Origin: Hippophae tibetana
Lineage: Eukaryota > Streptophyta > Magnoliopsida > Rosales > Elaeagnaceae
Length of the DNA: 64,000 nt
Direction of reading: 5' to 3'
Assembly: GCA_037013495.1 (NCBI GenBank)
Contig: CM072805.1
Coordinates: 38,435,169-38,499,168 of the forward strand
Below the pieces are notes generated by a model. The model saw only the letters and a list, made by a program, of their open reading frames with translations. It made no database searches and had not been told where the DNA came from. Positions 39,536 to 52,700 of the stretch are shown here, one piece after another; positions within the stretch are counted from its first letter, which is position 1, and every line of letters begins with the position of its first letter. Both the position numbers and the translations under genes were made by a program.

Positions 39536-40600
39536 GTTTTGTTTTATGTTGGCTTACTTTGTTTGAAAAAAAAAACCTTGAAAACCTTCAGAATATATAT
39601 AAATAACAGTGGCAACACTATATGGTATCTCTATTCCGCATTTAAGGAATGTCAAAGGTCTACTAGCATGCCATAAACTTCACGGGGAATAAGCAAAAAT
39701 AAACTTCTCTCTTAGTTAAGGAATCATTATTCATTATTCATTGATACCGTAAAATACTTCCCATCAATTAAATTATTTTTTGTTTACATAAAATTTGTAC
39801 AAATCTTCAATTTTATTAACTTTGATTACCATATTATCATGTAATCTAAAAACAGAATCTTTTTAATAGAAAGTTATAAACTTATCAAAGTATTAATAGT
39901 TTGATTGCTCTGTCATAATTAATAAGTTTTTGATATACGAGATATTATTCATTATTTTTAGAATATATTACTTTATCAATTAGATATCTTTTTTTATATA
40001 CTTCCAATTAATTAATTGTTTTTAAAAGAAAAATTATATTAATTTTAAATTTCATTACTTATAATACCACATTATTCCATAAAGACAATGAATAATTTCT
40101 TCGAATATATCGTAGTTCTCTTACATAATTTAATTGAGACCAATGAAACTTTACTTCATTTTACTATCAATTTTCTTTAAAAAATGTGAAAAGAGTCTAA
40201 AAAAATTAAAATTAAGACGTGTTACTTGAATAATGGTACAAATGAAAATAAGAGTATCACTTAGTGGGTAGTTGTGCTGTTGAAAAGCAACTAACGCCTG
40301 TCTTTTGACACTATAAAAGCACTTCTCCCTGAAAGCAATTTCTCTTCAAATTACTTTTAGTAAGGTAAAAGAGAAGCCAAGGTCTCCTTTAAAATATGAA
40401 CCCAACAAACGATAATGTCCTATATACTAATAGATTAATACAAATATACAATCCCATAAATCAAAGTTCAAACCAAAACAAACCAATTAACCTACTATAT
40501 ATTTCATAAATTTCACACCAAAAGGTTCATAATATCATAATGCGGCTCATGGTAGCTGATAGCTGTCAGTAATCAATCCCAGCAAAGGGTTCACAACATC
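39536..40600. other. Spacer between the two DUF674 pseudogenes
   Basis: AT-rich sequence with no recognised coding region. Presumably the promoter side of copy 1 and the 3' flank of copy 2. Confidence 0.6.
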
Positions 40601-41749
40601 TCAATCTACAGTCATCTTCACAGTCGGCTTCTGATCATGTTCTTGGATGTCTATTTCATTCTTTAAGAAAACATTCGTGAGAACAGTTGTTGACTGCAAT
40701 GATTCCTTCAATAATTTCAAGCCCTGTAACGAGAAAGAAGACAGATTCCAATCTTTAATTGATAAACACAATTCATATGCAACAGGTAAGAGCCAAACTT
40801 CCTCTTATAATGGTAACTAACATGACACTGGTACCCAAGAGATCAAACTAAAACTGTCACAACAAAATACCACTGAAAACTTCTTAACTAAGAACCTGCT
40901 TAGAGATTGAATTTGAGGAATTTAAGTTACCGGGTTTAATATATTAGGAATCAATGTATTTTCAGGCTCAAGTAGAGCTTAAGAGAGACATAAATGCAGC
41001 CAAAAGTTGTCTATTTTATACAGAAAACGCACCTCGCTATTATAAATCAAAATATGTGGTAAAGAAAATAAGCAAAACAAACCTCAGCGATGCCAATTGT
41101 AGCCATCTTCTCCTCGAGGGCAGCAAGGTCCTTGACATTTAACTTGTTAAGCACACTGGTTATGCTTGATATGGACAAAGGCTTCACTTGAAGGTAATCT
41201 GTCATCGTATAAGACAACACTTTTCACATAACCTCCTTTACCAGTTGAGGATCCCTCCTGTGAAACACTTGATACCGTGGATGAAACGTGAGTCACTTCT
41301 TTTGACATAACTGAGCTGCAATCAGGGCATATGACATCAGCTTCTACAGCGTAAAATCGCCTCCCAGAATCACCATATCTATTATAGTAACTGTCATAGG
41401 TTCGAAAACATTCATCTGCGCATGTATAGGCTTTTCAATTGGATCCGTCACTAACCAATATTAGAGGAGTTGCAGCTTCTACGCGAAGTGCTTTTGGTTT
41501 GAGCAGGGTATCCTTGTCAAATTTAGGCTGCAAATAAGTACCACCCATGTTTTCAATGCTGTTGTAGACACCACCAATTGAACCCACCATTTCATTCTTG
41601 GAGACAAGCTTAACAACAGTGCCCAGAGGCAAGCACATAAGGCTAAAGAGAAAATCGACAAAGTCCTTCCCAGCTTCAGCAAGCAATACTCTCTGGCTCT
41701 TTGTGTCAACAAGAAGTTTCAAACTAACTTTGCAATCAAAGGTTTCCAT
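40601..41749 (-). pseudogene. DUF674 family gene, broken copy (copy 2)
   Basis: This copy keeps an ATG and a clean N-terminal 104-residue frame (METFDCKVSLKLLVDTKSQR, then LAEAGKDFVDFLFSL), typical of DUF674. An in-frame TGA at 41,435, where relatives continue (KAYTCADECFRTYDSY follows in the same frame), and a frameshift near 41,215 interrupt it. The family segment DYLQVKPLSISSITSVLNK and the exon end at 41,093 (GT donor) are still readable. The last exon, 40,723-40,601, reads GLKLLKESLQSTTVLTNVFL and ends TVKMTVD-stop. It has fewer breaks than copy 1, so it probably decayed later. A truncated N-terminal protein is possible but unproven. Confidence 0.8.
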
Positions 41750-44700
41750 TTACTTTGTTCTGTACTGTAACAAGTCCGATTTCCGATTCTGATAATTCAG
41801 ATGGACTGGTAAGTATGAATAAATTGAAAGCAAAATTTCTTTAAAAATAAGAATTTTTAAAAATGAATATTATGAAGCTAATACTTGACAATTTGACAGG
41901 CATCAACAACTAGGGATCCCTAAAAAATCTAAACTTGATAAAGAAAAAATCGTTTTTCTTCTTATTTTTATTGCAAAGTTAAAAGAAATCAAGAAAAAAT
42001 AATTCTCTTATATATATTCAATATAAAATAATATTTTAAACTTTTTTTAATATTAAAGTTATAGAACAGTTATATATTTTAAGGATACCTTTTTTTTATT
42101 TTATCAACAAAAAAAAATTAAAGCTTTCCATATCTTTCAACGCAATTAATAATATCAATAACATCTTTAAAAAAAAATGAAAGTTAGAGTTATCGAGGAG
42201 CTTGTACGTTTAAAACACTCCAAAACAAACGGCGCATAGACCCATAAAGGATTCTATTAAGCCCAATTGATCGTTTTCCTTTGGTCCGCAAGGATAAATA
42301 TGCCCATTCTTTTGGTGCTAAGAATGCATATAATATGTATATTTCCTAATAACTTTTTTTTTTTTGCTAAATTATTTCTTACTAACTTGTTAATGGGTTA
42401 ATATACCTACAAATCCTATCAACTTTAAAAAATAAATTTTAATCTCTTTTTTTAAAGTGTAAATAATGTAATTTATCAAAAAAATAGGTTTTATTCCTCT
42501 ATATTTTAAGACATGGCTTCTCAAATTCTTTAAAAGTTTTAATAAAATTTAAATAATGTTTTTTATCAATGATAAATTCAAAATTTTGAAAATAAAACTC
42601 AAAAAGTTAAAAAATATATATTTTTGAAAAAACATTAAAAAGTAAAACTATATCAATTCTTGTAATTTTTTAATTTTTTTTACATTTTATGTTTTTTTCC
42701 AAAATTTAAATTTTTTAAAGTACATTAATACATTAAAAAATTAGCCACTATTTTCTATTTCAAATTTTAATTTTTTATTTCATTTTTTATATTTAAAAAA
42801 TATATATTAATTTTTATTTAAAAAAAATCAAATTTACTCTTAAAAAAATACTTGAAGTTAAATGAAACTTTTAAAAAAATTTAAAACCCTACATGGGATA
42901 AAAAAACTAAAGTTTATATTTTAAAAAATTACAAAAATTTAAATGTATACTTTAAAACATATAGAAAATTAAAATTTACATTTTAAAAAATTACATACTT
43001 GAAAATAACTTAGCTCTTATGAATAAAGCCATTAAAGCAAGGTTATAGTAAAAGATTGACCTTAAAATAGTGAATTCATAATTCTCATATATACTAACGA
43101 GTAGTAGAGATGTAAAATATATTATTTTAACTTATCTTGTGTTTTATTTAATATCTATAATGAGTTGATAATGTAATATTATCTTATTTTATTTAAATAT
43201 CATCTCATTTTATTTATTCTTATTTAAATTATAACCTCAATAAATCTAACTATAAACATATGTTATATTATTTTTCTTATTTAACTTATATTATAAATTA
43301 TCATTTATTATATATATTTTTTATTTTTATATTCTTAATTATCCCATTTAGACATATTAAAGACAAGTGAGATATCTCAATTATTACAATTTTATTATTA
43401 TTTTATCTCATTAAAAATTATGTGACAAGATAAAATAAATTTTAAAAATTAATATATTATCTCATAAATCTTATTTCAATTTATAAGATAAAAATAAAAT
43501 ATCAAATTCAATGATAATTATTGAATAGGACAAGGAGGTTTTGTTTCAAGACAATATTACAATCAAGATACTTGTTAAAACAGTAAAATTAAAGGATAAA
43601 AGGAATTCCATACTTTTTTTAATTTTTTTTTACTCCTCTTATTATTTACTATTACAATTTTGACCTATAATTATGAGAAATTTCATATTATTTACAAACT
43701 GACTTATATATTAAATTTTTATTGATTTATAAATAAAAACTTTAATATTATATCATATAAGAACTATAATTATTTTTAAATTATAAAATTTATTTTTAAA
43801 TAAATACATAATAATGATACAATTTTAATGAAAATATAATTTTGGGCATAATCAATCAAATGCTAATTTCCCTCCACTTGTGAGTAAACGGTGAAAATTT
43901 AAGTGAATTTGTACATTTCGAAAAATTGGCTTAGTGTCCCACAAAAAAGTAATGAAATAAACATCTACTTTTGAAGAGTAAATTTATATTACACTTTTAA
44001 ATCATTAAATATATAATTTAATATTTTTCAACTTATTTTACATTCTTTTTAACCTCATTTCTTCTCTCACGAAGTTCTTAACTTCCTTGATAACTATACT
44101 ATTTAATTATGTTTATTTAAATTTTATATATTTTAAGTTTCACTAAATATAATATACATAAAAATTATAAAACAATATGCATTTTTTATAAAAGAAATAA
44201 AAAATTAAAACATGTTAAAAAAATAATTTGTATAAATAACTCAATATATAATCATACTTAGTAAACTTGTAATTATTATAACAAAATTAATATTATAAAG
44301 ATCATACATCGAATATTTTTTTTTAATGTAAACGAACATCAACCTTTTATCGTTATTACAATCATGAAAAATGCCTAAAAACAAATGAATAAAAGACCAA
44401 AATCCCAATTCAAAAAATAATAATAATGTAGATGTAAATATTAAGCTCCTACGTGATGAAGGAAGGAGATGTTAATGTAAAATTTGGAAAAAATATTAAA
44501 ATATACATTCAAGGTTTTAAAAATAACAAAAAAAAAAGATTACTAATGTTGAAGTGAAGAAATAATAAAAATACTATAAATATCTTTCATTAACACGTAT
44601 GTAATGTTCATGTGTGAAAATTCATAATCAAATAAAAAATTGTATTAAATTAATAACTTTTATTAAATATGAGTATCACTGACATAACATCTAAAACATA

Positions 44701-44910
44701 ACGATAAAAAATACTTAAAATAAAATTATGATACCTCAGAACCAACCCTTTTTAGTTTTTTCCAATTACCAATTTGATTATTACTTATTATCACCAAACA
44801 CGACATACACAATGTCTATCTGGCTAGGCCAACGAAATCTAACCTTTGAGTGATAATATCGAGCAATAATCCTAGGTCATTAACACGAGGAGCATATATA
44901 TCAAACGTTA

Positions 44911-44928
44911 GAGAGAGAGAGAGAGAGA
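44911..44928. repeat. (GA)n microsatellite
   Basis: Nine GA dinucleotides in a row, in intergenic DNA. Confidence 0.9.
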
Positions 44929-45176
44929 AAAGGGGGAGTTGAGGAATTGGAAGTTTAATATTCAAAAAAGAATCGTATCTTTACTGCTTTTGCCTGAAAG
45001 GCATTGGAAATCTAATTAATATCAGTGAGTGTACAAATTGTCAAATCCAGTCCAAGATGCGCGATTTCAGTCAGTACTGTGTTACAGCAGCACTGCAAAA
45101 CCAGCAGTTGCACAGCAGCCTCCTATATATGAATCAGGATGAAACATGACCAGATAAAAATGAAAAGAACCATGCT

Positions 45177-45543
45177 TATGTTTGGTTAATATAAAGGTAA
45201 AGTAAATGGAATATCAATGGAATTGAATTGCATGAAAATAATATTCTTATTATAATGTTTGGTTCGAACATGGTAAAATTGGAAACAAAATTTTGTTGTC
45301 TAAATAGGGGTAAAAATGGAAATAACAATTTTTAAGTTTTAAATGAAGAAAAATGGGAAAAATAAATAGATATGTTAATGAAGTAAAAAAGATATATCAT
45401 TTCTATTGGTAGGCCATGGAAAGAGTATATTCCTTCCTTCTAGACTCCTAATAGTGGAATTGGTTCCTTCCTTTCCCTCCTAAAAGTCTAACAAAACAAT
45501 ATCCAAATTCTCCATTCCATTTATGTCGATCAAACATGACTTA
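45177..45543. mobile_element. Possible small TIR element (MITE)
   Basis: The left side reads CTTATGTTTGGTTAATATAAAGG followed by GGAATGGAATT-like words. The right side ends CTCCATTCCATTTATGTCGA, then TCAAACATGACTTA. The ends are thus inverted around TGTTTGRT and (GGAAT) words, as in the larger element at 7.1-8.5 kb. The target duplication is unclear (TTA is present near both ends but not symmetrically placed). Confidence 0.4.
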
Positions 45544-45689
45544 GTAGAAATGGGGAAAGTGTTGGAGTAATAATGATTACCTCAGTAGCTTCCTCTAAGG
45601 GAAAAAATTGTAGTCTGAGTTGAGACAACTAAATAAGAAAACTCTCTTATGTTATCCGTTACTGGGTCTTTACTTGATTGCATTTGTTG

Positions 45690-48557
45690 CTACAACAGAT
45701 TCAGCATTTCCAGAAATTCCCTTGGTTCCTCATCTTCTTTAACTACCTGGCAAGACCAAATGTGAACGTATGAACCAAGAACATCTGAAATATAATGTAA
45801 CAATTAAAGATGATTTCAACAGGCATGATATTCTGAGAATACAAGTGAACGACTACCAATAAAAAGAAGATCAATTATCAAAACATAGGAACATTGATCA
45901 CAGTTAATGAACTTATTTCCCAAATAACAAGCCAATGGAACCAATTATTGAAATAGAAACAACTTTATAATTCCTAGATTTATAAGCATTGCAGAAAATT
46001 ATTAGAATTGAACAATAAAATTTTAAGAAAATAAAAAAATAAAAAAAGACATTTTCCATACCTTAATTACAGTGTCCTTGGGCAAACCCATATGAATAAG
46101 AACATCAGAACCAACTTGATTCCGGTCTATCTCTCCTAGATCATTTATAACTCTGTCACTGTCTAGCTGAACTTTACATCCTCTCCTATTAAAAGATCTT
46201 CCTATCCAAAAATACAAAAGTTTAGGCACGTTTTTGCCTAAATCTGCACTTTGAGACAAAATAGCAAAGATTGCCTCAGTGTTTAAGTCATTCACACAAA
46301 ACTTTGCAACCTTCTCCAAACTTGGCCACCTATATACTAGAGGACGCATAACATTGCATCCCTCCGAACCACTTTCCAGCATCTCATTTGAGGATGAGGA
46401 TTCTCGATCTTCTCTCCAAGGATCACCACAGTGTTCGATAAAAGCATTTTCCTTCTGACAAGAATCTAGAGAAGACGCATTTCTGGCAATCATCTTGCAA
46501 TGTTGTGTCGCTTCTACCTCACCATTTTCAACACCGTGTTTGGACTGTGAGGCATTACCAATACTGTCGCTAACACATGAAGAACAACTACTGTCGTTTG
46601 TACAAACACCATCTTCTTGATAGACAAGAATACTTGACGAAGCATTGGCAACCGTGATCTTATCATTCACCACTGGTAACTTCAGAGATTTTGTCAAGCT
46701 ACCTCTTCTTTGCGCAAGGGAAGGTGAAGTCTTTTTAGATGTTGGCAAGGTTGACTCCAAACAAGGCTGAGAGGTAAGATTGACAACAAAGGTTTCTGGA
46801 GTTGTAGATATTGATTTACACGAAGCTTCAGATGAAAGTAAAGATAGATTAGAAAAATTAGAGGGCATGGAAGAAAGTGGAAGAGAAGAACATGAAACTG
46901 CGGAAGGAGAATCCAAAGAAGATTCAGAAAAGGTAGAGTTAGTGCTCGGTTCAGAAGAGACGGAATCAGGAGATAAAAAAAGAGGTGAAGAAGAGGATGA
47001 TGATGGCAAGGAAGGTGAAGGTGAAGGTGATGGCACATATTTAAACGAATGAACTAACATCATAGACTCCGAATATAATCTGGATAACCTGGGTGCTGAG
47101 ATGAACTCTTTCATACTACCAAGGGCAAACTTGCGCCTTAGCATACTCCAACTGCTTTCTCTAGCAGGAAGGAGAGTTTCATGTTCATTCTCAGCTGATG
47201 CAAATGGAGGTACAAAACCACCTCGAATAGCCTTCTGGAAGATTTCAAAATCGACATCATACAAGTTAACCTTCCTTCCCCCAGGGAAAATCTTAAGAGT
47301 TGGTTCCCGAACCTTAAACCCACCGCTGCCAGTCTTATCCATCAGGGGTAACAGATCAGAAAAGAAATCCCAAAAGAAAGTAGGTTCTTCCCCCTCCTTA
47401 AATAAGGTTACTGGTCCTTGCACTCTCTCATAGCGAACAATTTGACAAACAGCTCCTCTAGCATCCCTTTCCATCATTGCTTCACAATTCTTGCCAATCC
47501 AAACATATATTGCAGAAGGTACATGAACAATGAACGCACCTCTAGAATCCAGAGCAGATGGTGAAGGCTCATTTAACATCTTTGGAACAAGATGCAAAGG
47601 ATCATATGGAGAGTGTGGGGCAATTCTATACATCCTCAACAATGAACTCGGGCTAAGAGGAACTGCATGGACCCTCTTCTGACACTGCAACAACTGACAA
47701 GCAAAACCCATATTCGGATCCGCAATACCTCTTGCTGCCTTTACATACTGAAATGCATCATCAAAACTCTGCCCCTCCCTCCACATAAGATATGCAATAA
47801 CCAGAGATGTAGATCGAGACACCCCTTGGCAACAATGAACAAATACCCGTCCACCTTGTTCTCTAACATCTTCAAAGTAATCAAAGACATCGTACAGAAT
47901 GCTAGTGATGTCCTCAGATGGACTATCTTGCAACCATAAAGTTCTATACACAAAATCAGCTTTGAAATACTCGGGGCAAACAAAACCTACACAGTTCAAT
48001 ACATGGGTAATTCCATTCTGCTTCAGTATTTCTCTGTCCCTTGCAACTGCATCACCGCCAAGATAAATATGCTCAGCCACTTTTGAACATTCTTTATCAA
48101 AAAAAGCAATCTTATCTCTTCTGACAAGCCCAATATTCTTATCTGGGTTTTGCTGAATTGAAGATAAATCTAGCTTCAACCTCTCCCCACCTCCTCTCCC
48201 GCTGGGCGTAGGAGGCTGCAGCCACTCACCAATGTCGTCACAACCTGCTTTTGGCCACTCATCCAAACTCCGGCGGGCAATTGATAGTGGCTGCAATGGT
48301 GGCAAACAGGACCTAGCCTTGCAGTTCTGCTGAGAACGTGGGGTTAATGGAACAGGAAACCTCCGGTTATGCCCATTGTGGTTATCAATACCTCCATTTG
48401 GATCTGCATGTTCTTTATCTTCAGTCTCACTGTTGTTTGGGGATGTACGCGAGGCAGACCAAGAGGCTGAACGCCAGAACATTTTCCGAGATCCAGAAGG
48501 CTGCATTGGAACCCTTGCGCTACCGGAGACATCTTCCTTACCCACCATGCCCACCAA
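45690..48557 (-). CDS. MKP1: MAP kinase phosphatase 1 (MKP1), dual-specificity phosphatase
   Basis: Two coding exons: 46,062-48,557 and 45,690-45,746. The long frame reads through the donor (GT at 46,060-46,061), so the true C-terminus is the short second exon, VVKEDEEPREFLEMLNLL-stop. From the first ATG it has 850 residues. The next in-frame ATG (48,548) gives MVGKEDVSG, which fits the Arabidopsis start (MVGREDA) better, so 847 residues is likely. An Arg/Ser-rich N-terminus (KMFWRSASWSASRTSP) precedes the phosphatase domain with signature HCCQGVSRS (Cys242 and Arg248 from the first Met) and probable acid Asp211. A gelsolin-like region (about 330-420) and a long Ser-rich linker (about 510-640) follow. 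Plant MKP1 removes phosphates from MPK3/MPK6 and restrains stress and defence signalling. Arabidopsis MKP1 is about 784 aa; the extra length lies in low-complexity sequence. Confidence 0.93.
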
Positions 48558-49828
48558 AAATCCTCAGAGCACAACCCAGAAATTTAATGGCCAAGTAGCC
48601 CTTTACTATACTCTAAGCCAAACACAAATCAAAATCCAGAGACCAAGGCCGACATATAATTACATATACAAATCCAGCTCAAAAACTAACTACGAACTGC
48701 GACGGACAAACCTTACAAAAAATATCAATTACGTCAGCGTCTATGCAACCAAGTAATTAAAAAATTAGCAGCAAAACAACAAAATAACGTGCTAAAATCT
48801 GGTGCGTGAAAATTAGAAATCGAAAGCGGAAAGACTGTGAACTTAATATCTAGGGTTTGAAAAGGGAGAAAAAAATCTTAACTTATGGTGCCCTAATATC
48901 GAAAAAAGGTAATCGATTGTGTAGTTTCTATCTAGGGTTTGAAGACTTACAAAGTGACATGGACAGTAAAAGGAGGAGAAATCTTAGTAATAGCAGAGAT
49001 TGGAAAGCATTAGCTTTTTTCGTAGAGATGCAAACCGCTTAAGGAAACCAACTAATTCTACAAGCTACAATAACAGTGTGTTTTCTCTCTCTTTATTTGA
49101 CTGTTGGAGATGTGAGAGAGAGACTGTCCTTTTTCTTCGCATTTCTTTTTAAGTTTTATTACGACATTAAAAATCTGAATAATGAATTTTGGAATGAAAA
49201 TTTTCTTTTATTTAAAAAATAAAATATGCTAATTATTAATTAGCTATAAGATTTTAAAGGTGAATGTTTTCGATATAAATAATTTAAATAATTTTTTTAA
49301 AAATATAATCTTAATTTTTAAATAAATATAATTTAAAGATATATGTATTTGATTTATTAATTTAAGTTTTTATATTTATTAAAATTTATATATTTATAAA
49401 ATATTTATTTAATTTAAATAAATTATATTTATAAATTATAATAGAAAAAGTCTATTATAAATATGAGTAATTTGAATATAAGATTTTTTTAAGAAATGAG
49501 AAAGATACGAATAATTTGAGTTTATGTTTAATTTTTTAAAAACTTAATATTTTTAAAATAATTATTATTATTATTTTCTGAAAATATGATTCATTTTTTT
49601 TTCATTTTAGTCTAAATAAGAAAAAATCTAATTTATTTCAAATTTATATCCTTTCCATTTAACGTTTTCCAAGGTAAAAAAAACCAAAAATGGTAGTCAA
49701 AATACAGTTCAATCTGAATTTGCAAGTATTGACCAGTATAATGGACGTGGATCCCATTTGATATTAAGTTCCAATAAAAATTATAAGAAATTACTTAAAT
49801 TATTAGTTCCTTATTATTCACTATTTAG
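48558..49828. other. 5' region of MKP1 and AT-rich spacer
   Basis: The MKP1 5' UTR and promoter occupy the first few hundred bases, including two telo-box-like words and a CT-rich tract near 49,080-49,110. The rest is AT-rich, up to the fossil retroelement. Confidence 0.6.
48851..48940 (-). promoter_or_regulatory. Two telo-box-like words upstream of MKP1
   Basis: On the minus strand AAACCCTA occurs at 48,851-48,858 and 48,933-48,940, each within the shared word ATCTAGGGTTTGA (plus strand), about 300-380 bp before the start codon. Telo-boxes occur near plant transcription starts. A role here is inference. Confidence 0.35.
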
Positions 49829-49975
49829 ACGTGATATTTTATAATAATAAACATTTTATCAAAATCAAGAGATTATCTCATCAATAGTATCGTTAGAGTT
49901 ATGCATCTCTTATACTAACGTGGGATAAAAATGTAAAAAACGAATGTATCATTTTATCTCATTATTCACGTAAAT
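49829..49975 (-). repeat. 3' LTR remnant of the Ty3/gypsy fossil
   Basis: The aligned part shares TGATATTTTATAATAATAA and GAGTTATGCATCT words with 56,086-56,275 in the same order, with many differences. The outer border is not clear. Confidence 0.55.
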
Positions 49976-50499
49976 AGGTCGTTAAATGAAAGTAATATTC
50001 TAAATATACTCAAAATATTTATTACTTATAAATGACAAGTCGTTGTATACAAAAGACTCGATATCATGTATTTTATATAATCGAGTTAATCCAAGTCATT
50101 AGTATTATGCACACATCTATACCTAACATTAACTCTCTTATTTCCTATACTAAGGAAATTTATAGAATATTTCAAGACATTAATTCTAACTTTAACTCGT
50201 AAAAACCATTCATCTTACATTCTCATACGACTTCCTCTATGAATAGTAAAAACTTTTTTTATTATTATTATTTGATGTTTCTTATTTAGCCAAATTTTAT
50301 ACAAATAAGCCTGATATAACCTTTTGTACCATAATTTTTCACAATTAACCCATTGAACTTACACTTAGTTTGGAATTCAGTCTGTTTAGATTGCGACTTC
50401 CTTAATCAAATCAATCTATTTACTACTCTCGAGCCGTTCATTAGCATATCTATAACCCATTTCATCATCTAGATAACTTTTTCACCATTTTCTTCTTTT

Positions 50500-52700
50500 T
50501 ACAATGTCTTCTAATAAAGTGAAAGGTATAGCCTCCTCGACGTCTTCCAAAGATGCCCACCCAAACCTTACAAGAGTTCCCCTCAAGATAGAAACATCCC
50601 AAGAAGGATCTCGTGACTCAGTTCCCTTTCCAGCAAGTAGATCAATATATTGAAACCTTCATAGGTTGCGAACAACCAACTAGAAAAAGTGGTGCTCCGA
50701 TTAAGGAGAGCATCCTAGCTCTTCCTGCTTCGTCTGGATCACACCCAATCTCCTCATTTCCTTCGTAGGGATCGGTGCCCATCGTTTGAATCCTCGCATC
50801 TACAGTGGCAAAGGTACCTTGCCATAAAAATAAGTGTGATAATAAGGGTGAGTCCACCCATCGAACTAAGAACAAGCATCATATCAAAAAAATATCAAGT
50901 GATTTGATTGTCGATAACCTGATGGAGATTAGGCATAAATATGACATCTCACCCCATGTGGCAATGATGGCGATACCTACCACTTATATGACATTGATGA
51001 TCCCTCAGTAAGATGGTAGATGATACACTTGACACCTTTTAAAATAGGACTTTAGTACCCATTCCCTAGAATAGTGGCTCATGCCCTTAACACTTTCGGC
51101 GTCAATCTTACCCAAGTCAACCCAAATGGATGGCAAACTCTCCTATGTCTTTCAGTCATTATTAGTGAACAATGGGTGGACTTGACAAGCGACGAAATCA
51201 AGTGTATGTATTGTCTGAAGAAAAACAACCTAGACAAAGATAAGGCATGTATGTAGTATGTCATTAGACATGATCTATATTTAAAACTCCCCCGATAATA
51301 CTTCAGGATGGAAGGATAAATATTTTTTATATCACCAGAGATATTTGGGGTAATGAGACCAAATTTTTAATCCACAATACTTGGAACCCTCACTTCAACA
51401 AGACCCAATTCTATGCAAATGAGCTAATCAATAGGTTGGGTCTAGATGGCAAGGAAAAAATAAAAAAGAATCGAACTCCAGAATATTGAAAACGATAGCT
51501 ACTGGGACATCTTATCTGTAGCCCGTCTAAAATAATGCAAGGTATGGAGAAACTATACTGACAAGTATACAGGTTATCCATATAATGAGGTAAATAATTT
51601 TTTTGACAACTTGGACTATTTAAGTAATTGTTTATTATTCTTGCATGTATGTACTACTCCAACATGGACCTCGATGACCTGAATGACACCTCATGCGTTC
51701 AAGACTTGGTATCTACATACTTTCAACCCACCCAACCTCACCATCTCTCATAAGGAACTATGTTTCCCTTGATGATGAGTCAATCAAGGTTCATCCACCG
51801 TGTCAAGCTTACCCAAATCATCCTCTATCCCTCCTCAGGTTGAGGTCTCTAAGAAAAGAAAGAGAGGTGAGGACTTAACTCCTTAGATTGAAGTTATGGA
51901 ACTGGACGACTTCAAGTTTGAGAAAGTTGTCTAAAGAATGTTATGGTTCTGAACACCCCGGTGACCGATCTTGATGAGAGTGTCTTTGGAAAGCCTAAAT
52001 TAAAAAAGAGACCTTTACTATTACTTCAAGAGTGACATTGAACAAGTTGGTGTCAAAGAAGCTCGTATGAGTAAGGAATGGTTTAACGGGGAGATAGTGG
52101 TTGATCATCTGATTTATATGAGTTATTCACTTCAAGATTTACCCCTCGTTTCACACTATTGTATTACCGATTGCTAACACTGACTTTTTTAGGTCTTATC
52201 ATTGGATAGGGAAGGCAAGTTATCACTCAGGATGTATAAGTGCTAAATGTGAGCAAGTTGCTTACAAATATCAAAGTACTAGAAGGCCATAGAGGAAAAA
52301 GATGTTCTCATTATTGAAGATGGGGCCAAAATCTTGAAACTTGAGAACGACCTACTCAATAAGTTCAAAAAGTTGAGAAAAATAGACAATTATTACTTCA
52401 AGCAGGGACAGAAGGCAAGCTATTTTGAACATGTAGTGAATGAGGCTAAAGAGGCTATGAGCTCACTACAGGATCAAATAAGCTCGTTGTCTGATCTAGT
52501 GGAGATGCTCAAATTAGAATGTACTAAGTCTTACAAAAATGGGATGAGCAGCTTGAAGACCCAAGCTAAGAAGCAAAGCACCCTTAGCAAACACTCCATT
52601 TCCTTCACCCTACGGTGAAAAAGCGATGTAGGAGGCACGACCTGAAGGTCAAGTCAAAGAAGCCACCCTATTAGTCCTTGTTCTTATAAGCCTTTCTTAA
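50500..52700 (+). other. Antisense extra coding region of the Ty3/gypsy fossil (decayed)
   Basis: Fragments on the plus strand, opposite to the element's own sense, resemble a plant retroelement accessory protein: a segment around 51,074-51,256 (LNTFGVNLTQVNPNGW) and a coiled-coil-like segment at 52,334-52,618. Additional frames on the antisense strand near the 3' LTR are known from Tat-lineage elements. The region is broken and nothing suggests it is expressed. Confidence 0.45.

Larger units (their letters stand above)
41750..45689. other. AT-rich intergenic region
   Basis: No gene was recognised across almost 4 kb. It contains a (GA)n microsatellite (44,911-44,928) and a probable MITE (about 45,177-45,543) close to the 3' end of the MKP1 gene. 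Confidence 0.65.

Noticed and set aside
39383-39676. 97-codon plus-strand frame
   Set aside because: Antisense of the first DUF674 pseudogene, whose minus-strand translation is clearly the family protein.
46694-47052. Leu/His-rich and Glu-rich frames on both strands
   Set aside because: Shadows of the Ser-rich linker of the MKP1 gene in other frames.
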